This document shows positions 51,597-60,885 of a stretch of DNA of 64,000 bases, piece after piece (within the stretch, counting starts at the first letter, position 1; every line of letters starts with the position of its first letter). The notes under the pieces are model-generated. The model had not been told where the DNA came from, did no database searches, and was given only the letters and a program-made list of their open reading frames with translations. The position numbers and the translations under genes were made by a program. This DNA is from Hyunsoonleella aquatilis (GTDB taxonomy: Bacteria; Bacteroidota; Bacteroidia; Flavobacteriales; Flavobacteriaceae), in contig NZ_JACNMF010000003.1 in assembly GCF_014270105.1 (NCBI RefSeq), positions 372,001 through 436,000 of the forward strand, written 5' to 3'.

Positions 51597-52985
51597 ATGA
51601 CACTTATAAAATCCATATCAGGAATTCGAGGTACTATTGGCGGCAAAGTTGGGGAGAACCTTACCCCGATTGATGCGGTAAAATTTGCGGCGGCCTATGG
51701 GGCTTGGTTAAAACAGAACCGCGTAAAGGAAAACTACAAAGTTGTTGTTGGGCGCGACGCACGTATTTCTGGAAAGATGATTCAAAGTTTGGTGATGAAT
51801 ACCCTTGTCGGGCAGGGAATTCATGTTGTTGATTTAGGGCTTTCAACAACACCCACCGTTGAAGTAGCAGTGCCGATGGAACATGCCGACGGAGGAATTA
51901 TTTTAACAGCAAGTCATAACCCTAAACAATGGAACGCCCTAAAATTATTGAATGAAAAAGGAGAGTTTTTAGATGCAGAAGAAGGTGCCAAAATCTTAGA
52001 ATTAGCCGAAGGAAATACTATCGAATTTGCCGATGTGGATAGCTTGGGAAAAATCACGAAAAACAAAGCCTATTTTGATTTGCATATTATTGAAGTACTG
52101 GATTTGCCTTTGGTGAATGTAAAAGCTATTGAAGCCGAACGTTTTAAAGTAGTTGTTGATGGGGTAAATTCCACAGGAGGCATTGTTATTCCGTTGTTGC
52201 TGGAACGTTTGGGTGTAGATGTGATTAAATTGTACTGTGAGCCGAATGGGCATTTCCCACATAACCCGGAACCTTTAAAAGAACATTTAACCGACCTTTC
52301 TGATGCCGTTAAAAAGCATAAAGCGGATTTCGGTATTGTAGTCGATCCCGATGTGGACCGTTTGGCTTTTATGGACGAAAACGGGGAAATGTTTGGCGAG
52401 GAATATACTTTGGTGGCCTGTGCCGATTATGTGTTGAGCAGAACTCCCGGAAATACCGTAAGCAATATGAGTTCTACACGTGCGCTAAGGGATGTTACCG
52501 AAAAACATGGAGGCATGTACGAAGCTTCAGCCGTAGGCGAAGTAAACGTGGTAAAATTGATGAAAAAGAATAAGGTGGTTATTGGTGGTGAAGGCAACGG
52601 CGGTATCATTTATCCCGAATTACATTATGGCCGAGATGCTTTAGTGGGAATTGCCTTGTTTTTAAGTTTGTTGGCCGACAAGGGCATGAAAGTAAGCGAA
52701 CTGCGCAAAACCTACCCCAACTATTTTATGAGCAAAAAGAAAATAGAGTTGACGCCGGATTTGGATGTGGATAGTATTTTAAAAACTATGGAAGAACGTT
52801 ACCAAAACGAACAATTGACAACCATTGACGGGGTAAAAATTGATTTTTCTGAAAGCTGGGTGCATCTTCGTAAAAGTAATACCGAACCTATCATTAGAAT
52901 TTACACTGAGGCTAAATCACAGGATGAGGCGGATGCCTTAGCGGATCAATTTATTGCTGAGATTGGGGAGGTTGCCGGGAATTAG
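51597..52985 (+). CDS. glmM: Phosphoglucosamine mutase / phosphohexomutase
   Basis: The protein has 462 residues with the four-domain phosphohexomutase layout: SISGIRGTIGGKVGENLTP, the phosphoserine loop TASHNPKQWNALK, the metal loop DPDVDRLAF, the sugar loop GEGNGG and the C-terminal phosphate loop RKSNTEPIIRIYTEA. GlmM converts glucosamine-6-P to glucosamine-1-P for peptidoglycan and LPS. Phosphoglucomutase or phosphomannomutase activity is possible too, so the symbol is the likeliest choice rather than certain. Confidence 0.85.
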   Translation: MTLIKSISGIRGTIGGKVGENLTPIDAVKFAAAYGAWLKQNRVKENYKVVVGRDARISGKMIQSLVMNTLVGQGIHVVDLGLSTTPTVEVAVPMEHADGGIILTASHNPKQWNALKLLNEKGEFLDAEEGAKILELAEGNTIEFADVDSLGKITKNKAYFDLHIIEVLDLPLVNVKAIEAERFKVVVDGVNSTGGIVIPLLLERLGVDVIKLYCEPNGHFPHNPEPLKEHLTDLSDAVKKHKADFGIVVDPDVDRLAFMDENGEMFGEEYTLVACADYVLSRTPGNTVSNMSSTRALRDVTEKHGGMYEASAVGEVNVVKLMKKNKVVIGGEGNGGIIYPELHYGRDALVGIALFLSLLADKGMKVSELRKTYPNYFMSKKKIELTPDLDVDSILKTMEERYQNEQLTTIDGVKIDFSESWVHLRKSNTEPIIRIYTEAKSQDEADALADQFIAEIGEVAGN

Positions 52986-53051
52986 GCTGTCTTCTTCTGT
53001 CTGAATGGATAATTAGTTAAATATTGGCTAGGAAAACAAATAATATAAATA

Positions 53052-53942
53052 CTAGCCAACCGATTTTGGCTCTTGACCTCGGTGCTTCCATCGCTTATGG
53101 GTCCATAGGTAGTATTCTGGAGCTTCATGAAGTTGTTCTTCCACTCGTTTCAGGGCAATATCGGTGATTTCAAAATCCTTGAATTCTTTTGGGTTTTTGG
53201 TGATTATGGAAAAGGTGGATTCATAATATCCTCTTTTTACTTTTTTCACTTTTAAGAATAAAGTGGCCATATCCAGACGTTTAGCCAAAACCTCTGCCCC
53301 CACATGAACAGGTACCCTTATCCCCATAAACTCTTGCCAATGTATGGCTTTGTGCAATTTTGGGGATTGATCAAACACAAATCCATTAAATGTCAGCTCA
53401 TTATTTCTCTTGGCCTTAATTAATGTTGGAAAGGTTTCTTTTGTAGTAATTAAATGGCTGTCATATTTTGCTCTGATGCGTTTTACAAGTCTATCAAAAT
53501 ATTTGTTGCTCAGTTGCTTATACACGGCATAGCCTTTGTAATTAACATGTGTCTGCAGAATAAAAATCCATTCCCAACTGCCATAATGCCCCATAAATAG
53601 TACGATGCTTCTATTCTCTTTTTCCAACTGATGCACTAAATCCAAGTTGGTAAACTTATAACGTTTTTGCATTTCGGTTTTAGAAATCGTGATGGATTTG
53701 ATGGATTCCATCATCATATCACATAAGTGATGGTAGAATTTTTTCCGTATACCATAAATTTCCGATTCTGTCTTATTGGGAAATGCAAGTCTTAAATTTT
53801 CAGAAACTACCTTCTTTCTGTACCCTATAACATAATATAGTAGGACATATACAACGTCTGAAACCGCATACAGTAATCTAAAGGGCAGAATAGAAATAAC
53901 ATATAAAATGGGATAAACAAGAATATACGCGAGAAATTGCAT
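53052..53942 (-). CDS. Lysophospholipid/lauroyl acyltransferase (LpxL/HtrB family)
   Basis: The 296 residues show an N-terminal membrane helix, the acyltransferase motif HYGSWEW (HxxxxD/E type; MGHYGSWEW) and NGFVFDQSP. The middle blocks (YRKKVVSENLRLAFPNKTE) and the closing LHEAPEYYLWTHKRWKHR fit the LpxL/LpxM family. It adds secondary acyl chains to lipid A, or to ornithine-type lipids in some relatives. A TATCTTTG -7 box lies upstream. Confidence 0.88.
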   Translation of the reverse strand: MQFLAYILVYPILYVISILPFRLLYAVSDVVYVLLYYVIGYRKKVVSENLRLAFPNKTESEIYGIRKKFYHHLCDMMMESIKSITISKTEMQKRYKFTNLDLVHQLEKENRSIVLFMGHYGSWEWIFILQTHVNYKGYAVYKQLSNKYFDRLVKRIRAKYDSHLITTKETFPTLIKAKRNNELTFNGFVFDQSPKLHKAIHWQEFMGIRVPVHVGAEVLAKRLDMATLFLKVKKVKRGYYESTFSIITKNPKEFKDFEITDIALKRVEEQLHEAPEYYLWTHKRWKHRGQEPKSVG

Positions 53943-53966
53943 TTATAAGTTTTAGATTTGTAGGCG

Positions 53967-53974
53967 CAAAGATA
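53967..53974 (-). promoter_or_regulatory. -7 box of the acyltransferase gene
   Basis: On the minus strand TATCTTTG (forward CAAAGATA) matches TAnnTTTG, 24 nt before the start codon. Confidence 0.6.
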
Positions 53975-54004
53975 TATTAATTTGATTTTAGAAGTTTTAA
54001 ACCT

Positions 54005-54676
54005 ATGGGTAAATTAGATATCATCACTGTTGTCATAATTGCGGCTAATGTAATCATATCTTACAAGGGCTTCGGCGATTTTGGTTTTTTTGAAAAGTAT
54101 AAGTTCAATATCGGTGCCATTCGGCGGGGGGAACAGATTCGAATGTTCAGTTCTGGGTTTTTGCACGCCGATACCACGCATCTCTTTTTTAATATGTTTG
54201 CGCTTTATCTCTTTGCCGACCAGGTGCTTTATGAAGTGGGGCAGTATTCTTTTTTCATAATTTATATAGGAAGTTTGTTGGCAGGAAATATGTTGTCTCT
54301 ATATTTTCATAAAAATGAATATCATTACAGCGCAGTCGGGGCGAGTGGTGCTGTTACAGGAGTACTTTACTCCGCAATTCTGCTAAATCCGCAGCAACCC
54401 TATTATTTCTTGTTTTTACCACCTCGCATTGGGGATATCGACTTGGGTATTCCCGGCTTTGTCTTGGGTATTGCCTATTTGTTGTACTCTATTTATGGAA
54501 TGAAAAGGCGTATTGGTAACATTGGCCATGATGCGCATTTTGGGGGTGCTATTGGAGGGTACATCATTACTTTGATTTTGGTGCCTACACTTTTTCAAAC
54601 CGATATTTTGATGGTTGGGGTTTTGGCACTACCTATTGTATTGCTGTTTGTTTTGAGGCGGCTGGGGAAGATTTAA
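54005..54676 (+). CDS. Rhomboid family intramembrane serine protease
   Basis: The 223 residues carry about six spans with DTTHLFFNMFALYLFAD, the catalytic serine in VGASGAVTGVLYS (GASG) and the catalytic histidine in GHDAHFGGAIGGY. It cleaves membrane proteins within the lipid bilayer. Substrates in flavobacteria are unknown. It is divergent from the acyltransferase gene with a 62-nt gap. Confidence 0.9.
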   Translation: MGKLDIITVVIIAANVIISYKGFGDFGFFEKYKFNIGAIRRGEQIRMFSSGFLHADTTHLFFNMFALYLFADQVLYEVGQYSFFIIYIGSLLAGNMLSLYFHKNEYHYSAVGASGAVTGVLYSAILLNPQQPYYFLFLPPRIGDIDLGIPGFVLGIAYLLYSIYGMKRRIGNIGHDAHFGGAIGGYIITLILVPTLFQTDILMVGVLALPIVLLFVLRRLGKI

Positions 54677-54768
54677 TCATTCTTATCCTAACTGTTGTAC
54701 AGTTGACCAAAAATAATGAATAGAACTGATTTTATCATTGGTTCTTTTAATTTAACCTTTTTAAATTT

Positions 54769-54930
54769 ATGATTAGATTTTTTAAAATTTTGTTTATTGT
54801 CTTTTTGACTTTCAGTTGCTCATCAGATGATAATAATGACAAACCATTATGTTCCGAAATAAACATACAAAACCCTAATGACGATCTTATTCCATGTGAT
54901 GACCCAGAATCTATTTGTAGATGTGGATAG
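54769..54930 (+). CDS. Small cysteine-rich lipoprotein (53 aa)
   Basis: The ATG-to-TAG frame begins with a textbook lipoprotein signal (MIRFFKILFIVFLTFSCSSD, Cys17), then DDNND and a short tail with four more cysteines (PLCSE, IPCDD, ICRCG). Signal, lipobox and acidic export-type residues directly after the cysteine make it a credible surface lipoprotein. No family recognised. Confidence 0.65.
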   Translation: MIRFFKILFIVFLTFSCSSDDNNDKPLCSEINIQNPNDDLIPCDDPESICRCG

Positions 54931-55352
54931 TTAGTAATTTCTTATTACACGAAAATCATAACTCTGATTTTAATAATTTAAAGTTTTATGGGTAAGGACA
55001 AAACTCAGAATTTGATAAAGAAAAAGTTTCTGAATCTGATATTGAAAACTTAAAAAATGAAAATAGCACCACAACATTGTATCCTATGAAAAATTACTGT
55101 TTTGTGCTTAACCAATGTGAGTTGCTTTGTTTGCTTGCATTCTATTTTCCTTCGGAAAATCCTTGCGTACAAACACGCAACATTTCATATACTTAACCGT
55201 TTAAAGTCATTGGCACAACTATTGAAATTAATACTTTAGTTGAGCGTCTAATAAACAGTCAAGTATTTGATAATTAGCTGTTTGAAATTTTTATTAATGA
55301 ACTTATAAAAAGGTTTAAACTGTTTAAATGACAGAATGACCTGAATACAGAT
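54931..55352. other. Gene-free gap before lon, with a decayed frame
   Basis: An open frame without a proper start (54996-55196; GQNSEFDKEKVSESDIENLKNE near its beginning) looks like the hydrophilic remains of an old gene. It runs into a TTGCGT/ACGCAA hairpin (55164-55181). Nothing else is seen apart from the probable lon leader. Confidence 0.4.
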
Positions 55353-57803
55353 ATGAAAAAATCCAATTTTACCACATTTGACAGTTTGTCATTGCAGGAA
55401 TTTGATGAAAATTCAGAATTAATTCCATTGATGACTCCTGAGGATGAGGAAGAGATGAATAATGAGGAATTGCCCGAGACCCTTCCGATTTTATCTTTGC
55501 GGAATACAGTTTTGTTCCCGGGGGTAGTAATTCCAATTACTGCTGGGAGGGATAAATCCGTAAAACTGATAAAGGAGGCCAACAAAGGGAGCAAGGTCAT
55601 TGGAGTTGTGGCACAGAAAGATGGTTCGGTTGAGGATCCTTCAGTTAAGGATATTTACACAACTGGAACTGTGGCCCGAATTCTTCGGGTGTTGAAAATG
55701 CCCGATGGTAATGTTACAGTAATCATTCAGGGGAAAAAGCGTTTTCAGGTAACAGAAGTTATCACCGAATCCCCTTATATGAATGCTACCATTCGAGATT
55801 TAGCTGAGACCAGACCTGAACCAAACGACAAGGAATTCAGTGCTATTATTGACTCTATCAAGGATTTGTCTCTTGAGATTATTAAAGAGAACCCAAATAT
55901 TCCAAGCGAGGCGTCCTTTGCCATAAAGAACATAGAGAGCAATTCATTTTTAGTGAATTTTGTGTCCTCAAACATGAATCTTTCCGTAGCGGATAAGCAA
56001 GGGCTTTTAGAAAACCACGATTTGCAAAGTCGCGCCTTGGCCACATTAAAACACATGAATGTGGAGTTTCAAAAGTTGGAACTTAAGAATGATATCCAAA
56101 CGAAAGTGCAAATGGATATGAGCCAACAACAACGCGAGTATTTCTTGCATCAGCAAATGAAGACCATTCAAGAGGAATTGGGCGGTGTGAGCCATGATGC
56201 AGAAATTGAAGAGATGAAGGCTAAAGCCGAAGAAAAGCTGTGGGATGAGAAGGTTGCCAAGCATTTTGAAAAGGAAATCGGAAAGCTGCAACGTATGAAT
56301 CCACAGGTTTCGGAGTATTCCATTCAGCGCAATTATTTAGAATTGATTTTGGATTTGCCGTGGAACGAATACAGCACTGATCTTTTCGATTTAAAAAGAG
56401 CCAAGAAAATTTTGGACAGAGACCATTACGGTCTGGATGATGTCAAACGAAGAATCATAGAATATTTGGCCGTTCTGAAATTACGCAATGATATGAAATC
56501 CCCAATTTTATGTTTGTACGGCCCTCCAGGTGTTGGTAAAACGTCTTTGGGAAAATCAATTGCTGAGGCACTTGGAAGGGAGTATGTGCGTATGTCCTTG
56601 GGCGGTTTGAGGGATGAAGCCGAGATTCGCGGACATAGAAAAACTTATATAGGAGCCATGCCGGGAAGGATTATTCAAAGTTTGAAAAAAGCTGGGACTT
56701 CCAATCCTGTTTTCGTTTTGGATGAAATTGATAAGTTGTCTAATTCCCATCAGGGAGACCCATCTTCAGCGATGCTTGAAGTCTTGGACCCTGAACAAAA
56801 CAATGAGTTTTACGACAACTTTTTGGAAATGGGCTACGACCTTTCAAAAGTGATGTTTATTGCTACATCCAACAGCTTGGCTACCATTCAGCCAGCCTTA
56901 CGCGATCGTATGGAGATCATCAACGTAACGGGTTATACTATTGAAGAAAAAGTGGAGATAGCCAAACGACATTTATTGCCTAAGCAGTTAAAAGAACATG
57001 GATTGGATGCGTCGCACCTTAAAATTGGCAAGCCCCAATTGGAAAAAATTGTGGAGGGCTACACACGCGAATCCGGTGTTCGGGGATTGGAGAAACAAAT
57101 CGCAAAAATGGTACGCTATGCGGCCAAAAATATTGCGATGGAAGAGGGCTACAATATAAAAGTGACCAATGAAAATATTGTTGAGGTGCTAGGCGGCCCA
57201 AAATTGGAGCGCGACAAATACGAAAATAATAATGTTGCCGGCGTGGTTACAGGCTTGGCTTGGACCAGCGTTGGCGGGGATATTTTGTTTATAGAATCCA
57301 TATTGTCCAAAGGAAAAGGCAACCTTTCCATCACTGGAAATTTAGGGAAAGTGATGAAGGAATCTGCTACCATTGCGATGGAATTTATCAAATCGAATGC
57401 GGATAATTTTGGAATCGACCCAGAGGCCTTTGATAAATACAATGTGCATATTCACGTTCCGGAGGGTGCTACACCAAAGGATGGGCCGAGTGCCGGAGTG
57501 ACGATGTTGACATCATTGGTATCGTTGTTTACACAACGAAAAGTGAAGAAGAGCTTGGCCATGACAGGGGAGATCACCCTTAGGGGAAAAGTACTTCCTG
57601 TAGGTGGCATCAAGGAAAAGATTTTGGCGGCCAAGCGTGCCCGCATTAAAGAAATTCTTCTTTGTGAGGATAACCGTCGTGATATTGAGGAAATAAAGCC
57701 TGAGTATTTAAAAGGGCTGACGTTCCATTATGTTACGGATATGAGCGAAGTAATTGACATCGCCGTTACAAAGCAAAAAGTAAAAAACCCGAAAAAAATA
57801 TAA
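55353..57803 (+). CDS. lon: ATP-dependent protease Lon
   Basis: The 816 residues begin with a short acidic extension. A LON substrate-binding domain ([26 protein letters not shown]) follows, then the AAA+ module (Walker [12 protein letters not shown], Walker [10 protein letters not shown]) and the S16 protease domain. That domain has catalytic Ser in [10 protein letters not shown] and Lys in [13 protein letters not shown]. It degrades damaged and regulatory proteins. An intrinsic terminator follows the stop. Confidence 0.96.
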   Translation: MKKSNFTTFDSLSLQEFDENSELIPLMTPEDEEEMNNEELPETLPILSLRNTVLFPGVVIPITAGRDKSVKLIKEANKGSKVIGVVAQKDGSVEDPSVKDIYTTGTVARILRVLKMPDGNVTVIIQGKKRFQVTEVITESPYMNATIRDLAETRPEPNDKEFSAIIDSIKDLSLEIIKENPNIPSEASFAIKNIESNSFLVNFVSSNMNLSVADKQGLLENHDLQSRALATLKHMNVEFQKLELKNDIQTKVQMDMSQQQREYFLHQQMKTIQEELGGVSHDAEIEEMKAKAEEKLWDEKVAKHFEKEIGKLQRMNPQVSEYSIQRNYLELILDLPWNEYSTDLFDLKRAKKILDRDHYGLDDVKRRIIEYLAVLKLRNDMKSPILCLYGPPGVGKTSLGKSIAEALGREYVRMSLGGLRDEAEIRGHRKTYIGAMPGRIIQSLKKAGTSNPVFVLDEIDKLSNSHQGDPSSAMLEVLDPEQNNEFYDNFLEMGYDLSKVMFIATSNSLATIQPALRDRMEIINVTGYTIEEKVEIAKRHLLPKQLKEHGLDASHLKIGKPQLEKIVEGYTRESGVRGLEKQIAKMVRYAAKNIAMEEGYNIKVTNENIVEVLGGPKLERDKYENNNVAGVVTGLAWTSVGGDILFIESILSKGKGNLSITGNLGKVMKESATIAMEFIKSNADNFGIDPEAFDKYNVHIHVPEGATPKDGPSAGVTMLTSLVSLFTQRKVKKSLAMTGEITLRGKVLPVGGIKEKILAAKRARIKEILLCEDNRRDIEEIKPEYLKGLTFHYVTDMSEVIDIAVTKQKVKNPKKI

Positions 57804-57820
57804 CTATAGATAGCACTAGT

Positions 57821-57847
57821 AAACCTCGGCTTTTGTCGAGGTTTTTT
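57821..57847 (+). terminator. Intrinsic terminator of lon
   Basis: AAACCTCG and CGAGGTTT (with inner G-C and G-T pairs) enclose TTTT and are followed by TTTTTT. Confidence 0.8.
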
Positions 57848-57908
57848 CATGCTATAAAATAAACGAAACATGTATTCGTTTTAAGATAGATTAGTTCGAA
57901 GAATTACG

Positions 57909-57974
57909 CCTTGAAGTAAACTTCAAGGTTTCAATTGAAGTTGTCATTCCCGCGAATCCCGATAGATATCGGGA
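57909..57974 (+). repeat. Two palindromes in the porQ upstream gap, including CGATAG copy 4
   Basis: CCTTGAAG and CTTCAAGG (57909-57928) are a perfect inverted pair around TAAA. TCCCGATAGATATCGGGA (57957-57974) is the CGATAG palindrome with flanks GTCATTCCCGCGAA and GGGAATCT. Both lie 75-140 nt before porQ. Confidence 0.65.
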
Positions 57975-58049
57975 GGGAATCTTAATGAAAAATTAATTTA
58001 AGTTGGTGTGAACCAAAAATAAATTTTTCATTTACTTTGCGCCGTAAAT

Positions 58050-59069
58050 ATGCTAAGGAAAATTATCACTGGTTTTTTTATGTTGATTGGTGTGCTTGCT
58101 AATGCGCAAGTGGGAGGGGAGTCTACATACCAGTTTCTTAATTTAGTGTCCTCACCGAGACAGGCTGCTTTAGGAGGAAAGGTCTTTACCAATGTTGATT
58201 ATGATGTTACCCAAGCCCTATTCAACCCCGCTACAATAAATGTTGAAATGGACAACCAACTAGCCCTGAATTATTCAAGTTATCTAGGAGGCATAAGTTA
58301 TGGTACGGCATCCTTTGCGCACACTGTGGATAGGCGCACCCAAACCTTTCATGCTGGGGTTACTTACATCAACTATGGTTCTTTTGACGGTTATGACGAA
58401 AATGGTATCTCCACAGGTACATTTACTGGTAGTGAAACGGCTTTATCTGTGGGCTACGCGCTTCAAATTGGTTATTCGGATTTTTATTTCGGAGGAAACT
58501 TAAAGTTGATTACTTCAAAATTAGAGCAATACAATTCCTTTGGTGCTGCTGTGGATTTGGGGTTATTGTATATTGATGAAGATATTGATTTTAAGGCCGC
58601 CTTGGTAGTTAGAAATGCTGGCACGCAGATTACAACTTATGCGGGAACCCACGAACCCTTACCATTTGAAGTGGCTTTCGGAATGTCCCAAACCTTGGAG
58701 CATGTGCCTTTAAGGTGGCATCTTACCTTTGAGAATCTTCAGGAATGGCCCATCGCCAGACCAAACCCTGCCAGAACTACAAGCGATTTATCCGGTAATC
58801 AAAGTGAAGAAAAAATTGGATTTTTAGGACAGGTAATCCGCCATACGATAATAGCTGCCGAGCTATTTCCGGAAAGCGGCTTTAATATCCGAATAGGTTA
58901 CAATTTTAGACGGGCAGAGGAGTTGAGGATTATTGACCAACGTAATTTTTCGGGACTTTCAGCAGGGTTTTCTCTTAAATTAAACAGAATGCGTTTCAGC
59001 TACACTCACGCTAAATATACGAGTGCGGCCAATTCCAATTTTTTTGGTCTGCAAATTGATTTGCAATAA
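58050..59069 (+). CDS. porQ: Type IX secretion system protein PorQ
   Basis: The 339 residues have a signal peptide (MLIGVLANAQ) and a FadL/PorV-type outer-membrane barrel with the PorQ opening GGESTYQFLNLVSSPRQAALGGKVFTN, the middle YINYGSFDGYDENG and the end FFGLQIDLQ. PorQ works with PorU, PorV and PorZ in the attachment complex that processes T9SS cargo at the cell surface. It sits ahead of cmk, as is often seen in flavobacteria. Confidence 0.9.
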   Translation: MLRKIITGFFMLIGVLANAQVGGESTYQFLNLVSSPRQAALGGKVFTNVDYDVTQALFNPATINVEMDNQLALNYSSYLGGISYGTASFAHTVDRRTQTFHAGVTYINYGSFDGYDENGISTGTFTGSETALSVGYALQIGYSDFYFGGNLKLITSKLEQYNSFGAAVDLGLLYIDEDIDFKAALVVRNAGTQITTYAGTHEPLPFEVAFGMSQTLEHVPLRWHLTFENLQEWPIARPNPARTTSDLSGNQSEEKIGFLGQVIRHTIIAAELFPESGFNIRIGYNFRRAEELRIIDQRNFSGLSAGFSLKLNRMRFSYTHAKYTSAANSNFFGLQIDLQ

Positions 59070-59194
59070 TATTAGTGATCAGTAATCCATCGTAGTTTTC
59101 AGTTATATTAAAATTAAAACATTCTAGAGGTAATTAAATTGTCTTGAGTTTTTCACTTTAGCGCACTTTAAGTACTTTAGGCACTTCAAATTGA

Positions 59195-59893
59195 ATGATG
59201 AACAAGATCACCATAGCCATAGACGGGTATTCCTCAACAGGAAAAAGTACGGTTGCCAAACAAATAGCGAAACACCTAGGATATGTATATGTAGATTCTG
59301 GTGCGATGTACCGGGCCATAACGCTTTATGCGATAGAAGAGGGGCTGATTTCAAAAGAAGACTTCAATAAAGAAGCCCTTATTTATCGATTGGATCAGAT
59401 TGATATAAGTTTTAAATTTAATGAAGCCCTTGGCTTTGCCGAAACCTATCTTAACGGAAAGAATGTCGAAAAACAGATTCGAACGTTAGAGGTTTCTAGT
59501 TTTGTGAGCAAAATTGCTGAGGTATCCAAAGTACGAGAAAAGCTGGTCAAAATTCAAAAGCAATTGGGTAAGGACAAAGGCGTAGTGATGGACGGCCGAG
59601 ATATTGGCACAGTGGTGTTTCCCAATGCTGAACTTAAAATATTTATGATCGCTTCTGCTGCAAAAAGGGCTAAAAGACGTTATAAAGAACTTATGGAAAG
59701 GGGTGATAATATCACTTATGAGTCAGTACTTAAAAATGTTACGGAAAGGGATTATATCGACACGCATCGGGAGGACTCTCCTTTGGTAAAAGCCAAAGAT
59801 GCCATTGAAATTGACAATTCTGACTTAACCTTGGAAGAGCAGTATTCCAAAATTTTAAGTTTGGTAAACATGACTTTGGAAGGAATAGAATAA
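59195..59893 (+). CDS. cmk: Cytidylate kinase
   Basis: The 232 residues have the P-loop DGYSSTGKSTVAKQIA, YVDSGAMYRAITLYA and the lid and catalytic motif MDGRDIGTVVFPNAELKIFM. A DTHREDSPLVKAKDAIEID tail follows. It phosphorylates CMP and dCMP. Two adjacent ATG codons (59195 and 59198) are both possible starts. A perfect hairpin follows the stop. Confidence 0.94.
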   Translation: MMNKITIAIDGYSSTGKSTVAKQIAKHLGYVYVDSGAMYRAITLYAIEEGLISKEDFNKEALIYRLDQIDISFKFNEALGFAETYLNGKNVEKQIRTLEVSSFVSKIAEVSKVREKLVKIQKQLGKDKGVVMDGRDIGTVVFPNAELKIFMIASAAKRAKRRYKELMERGDNITYESVLKNVTERDYIDTHREDSPLVKAKDAIEIDNSDLTLEEQYSKILSLVNMTLEGIE

Positions 59894-59895
59894 AA

Positions 59896-59918
59896 AAGGC
59901 TACCAAATTGGTAGCCTT
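59896..59918 (+). terminator. Bidirectional terminator between cmk and the LysM gene
   Basis: AAGGCTACCAA and TTGGTAGCCTT form an 11-bp stem with a single-base loop. A-rich on one side and CTTTTATT on the other suggest it serves the plus strand mainly. Confidence 0.65.
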
Positions 59919-59938
59919 AACTTTTATTGGCCTTCGCA

Positions 59939-60316
59939 CTACGGATTTGGAATAATCAATTCCTGATCTGGATAAATCAAGTCCGGATTTTTTAAAATAT
60001 CTGAATTGGCCTTAAAAATATCTTGGTACTTCGATGCTTTGCCATAATACTGCTTGGCAATTTTCCCAAGAGTTTCACCGCTTTGCACCGTGTGTCTATG
60101 GTACACACTGGTGTCAGCTACTTGAATATTGGCCATGATGTCCGAAGGATTTTCACCACCTATTTCTTTGATTTTGTCCCAAAGCAGGTCTTTTTCGTAT
60201 TGTGTGTTTGCGGTACCTTTTACCTTAAGTGTTCCGTTTTCTTCACTAACGTCTCCGTTTTGGATGTTCAATTTTTGACCTAAATCCAAAACTGCTTGAT
60301 ATTTAGCTTTTACCAT
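59939..60316 (-). CDS. BON-LysM domain protein (YgaU-like)
   Basis: The 125 residues from the ATG at 60316 have a BON-like segment (NGTLKVKGTANTQYEKDLLWDKIKEIG) and a C-terminal LysM domain (HTVQSGETLGKIAKQYYGKASKYQDIFKANSDIL...PDQELIIPNP). It has no signal peptide, like E. coli YgaU, a K+-binding stress protein. The open frame upstream of 60316 is not family-like. It is convergent with cmk. Confidence 0.85.
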   Translation of the reverse strand: MVKAKYQAVLDLGQKLNIQNGDVSEENGTLKVKGTANTQYEKDLLWDKIKEIGGENPSDIMANIQVADTSVYHRHTVQSGETLGKIAKQYYGKASKYQDIFKANSDILKNPDLIYPDQELIIPNP

Positions 60317-60554
60317 GATGTTGTTAAGTTTTAATTTAAAGTTAATAACGAAAGGACAATATAACAAATAAATCCGTCCGTTGGGTTAATGTTTTACTAA
60401 AGATGTTTTCTTTTGAAGTTAGGACACTTAGCATCTTAAAAAGTCACTATTATAATTTTCGCGCAAAGGCGCTAAGTCCCAAAGCACTTTGATGAAATGG
60501 TTTTGCAAATGGAAAAAAATTTACGGTAATGCACTGGCTTTTGCGGGTTGGCCC

Positions 60555-60716
60555 GCGTTAGGGATTGAACGGCATGTTTGAAATCCTTTTTTAAAACTAT
60601 TAGGACTAAAGTTTATGATGAAATAGAATTTAGGAGATTGCCACAGTCGTACCTCCTTCGCAATGACGTTTTAAAAAAGATTGAGTAGTGAAAGCCCGAC
60701 CCGTAGGGTAACGCCC
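60555..60716 (-). repeat. Composite repeat, copy 2 (inverted)
   Basis: Read on the minus strand it begins GGGCGTTACCCTACGGGT, with stem CCC/GGG, then CGGGCTTTCACTACTCAATC and GTCATTGCGAAGGAGG...GCAATCTCC. It ends GGATTTCAAACATGCCGTTC and ATCCCTAACGC. The ends match copies 1 and 3. Confidence 0.75.
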
Positions 60717-60756
60717 AAAAAAATATCCAGAATTAGGCTAATTACTTGAAAATGTA

Positions 60757-60764
60757 TATTTTTG
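60757..60764 (+). promoter_or_regulatory. -7 box of rpsA
   Basis: TATTTTTG fits TAnnTTTG and precedes a leader of about 120 nt before the ATG at 60886. Autogenous control by S1 through that leader is possible. Confidence 0.6.
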
Positions 60765-60885
60765 CACTCCTTTTTAGCGCAGTATCGAAAGGATAAAGAG
60801 GGATTAGAAAACTATTTTTATAACACTTCTGTGTGTTAAGCGGTTGACTTTTCGAGACATACGGAATACAAATTTTTATCAGCAC

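Larger units (their letters stand above)
60317..60885. other. Repeat-bearing gap before rpsA
   Basis: The gap holds a CGCGCAAAGGCGC motif near 60460, an inverted composite repeat (60555-60716) and the rpsA promoter and leader. No credible gene is seen. Confidence 0.6.
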
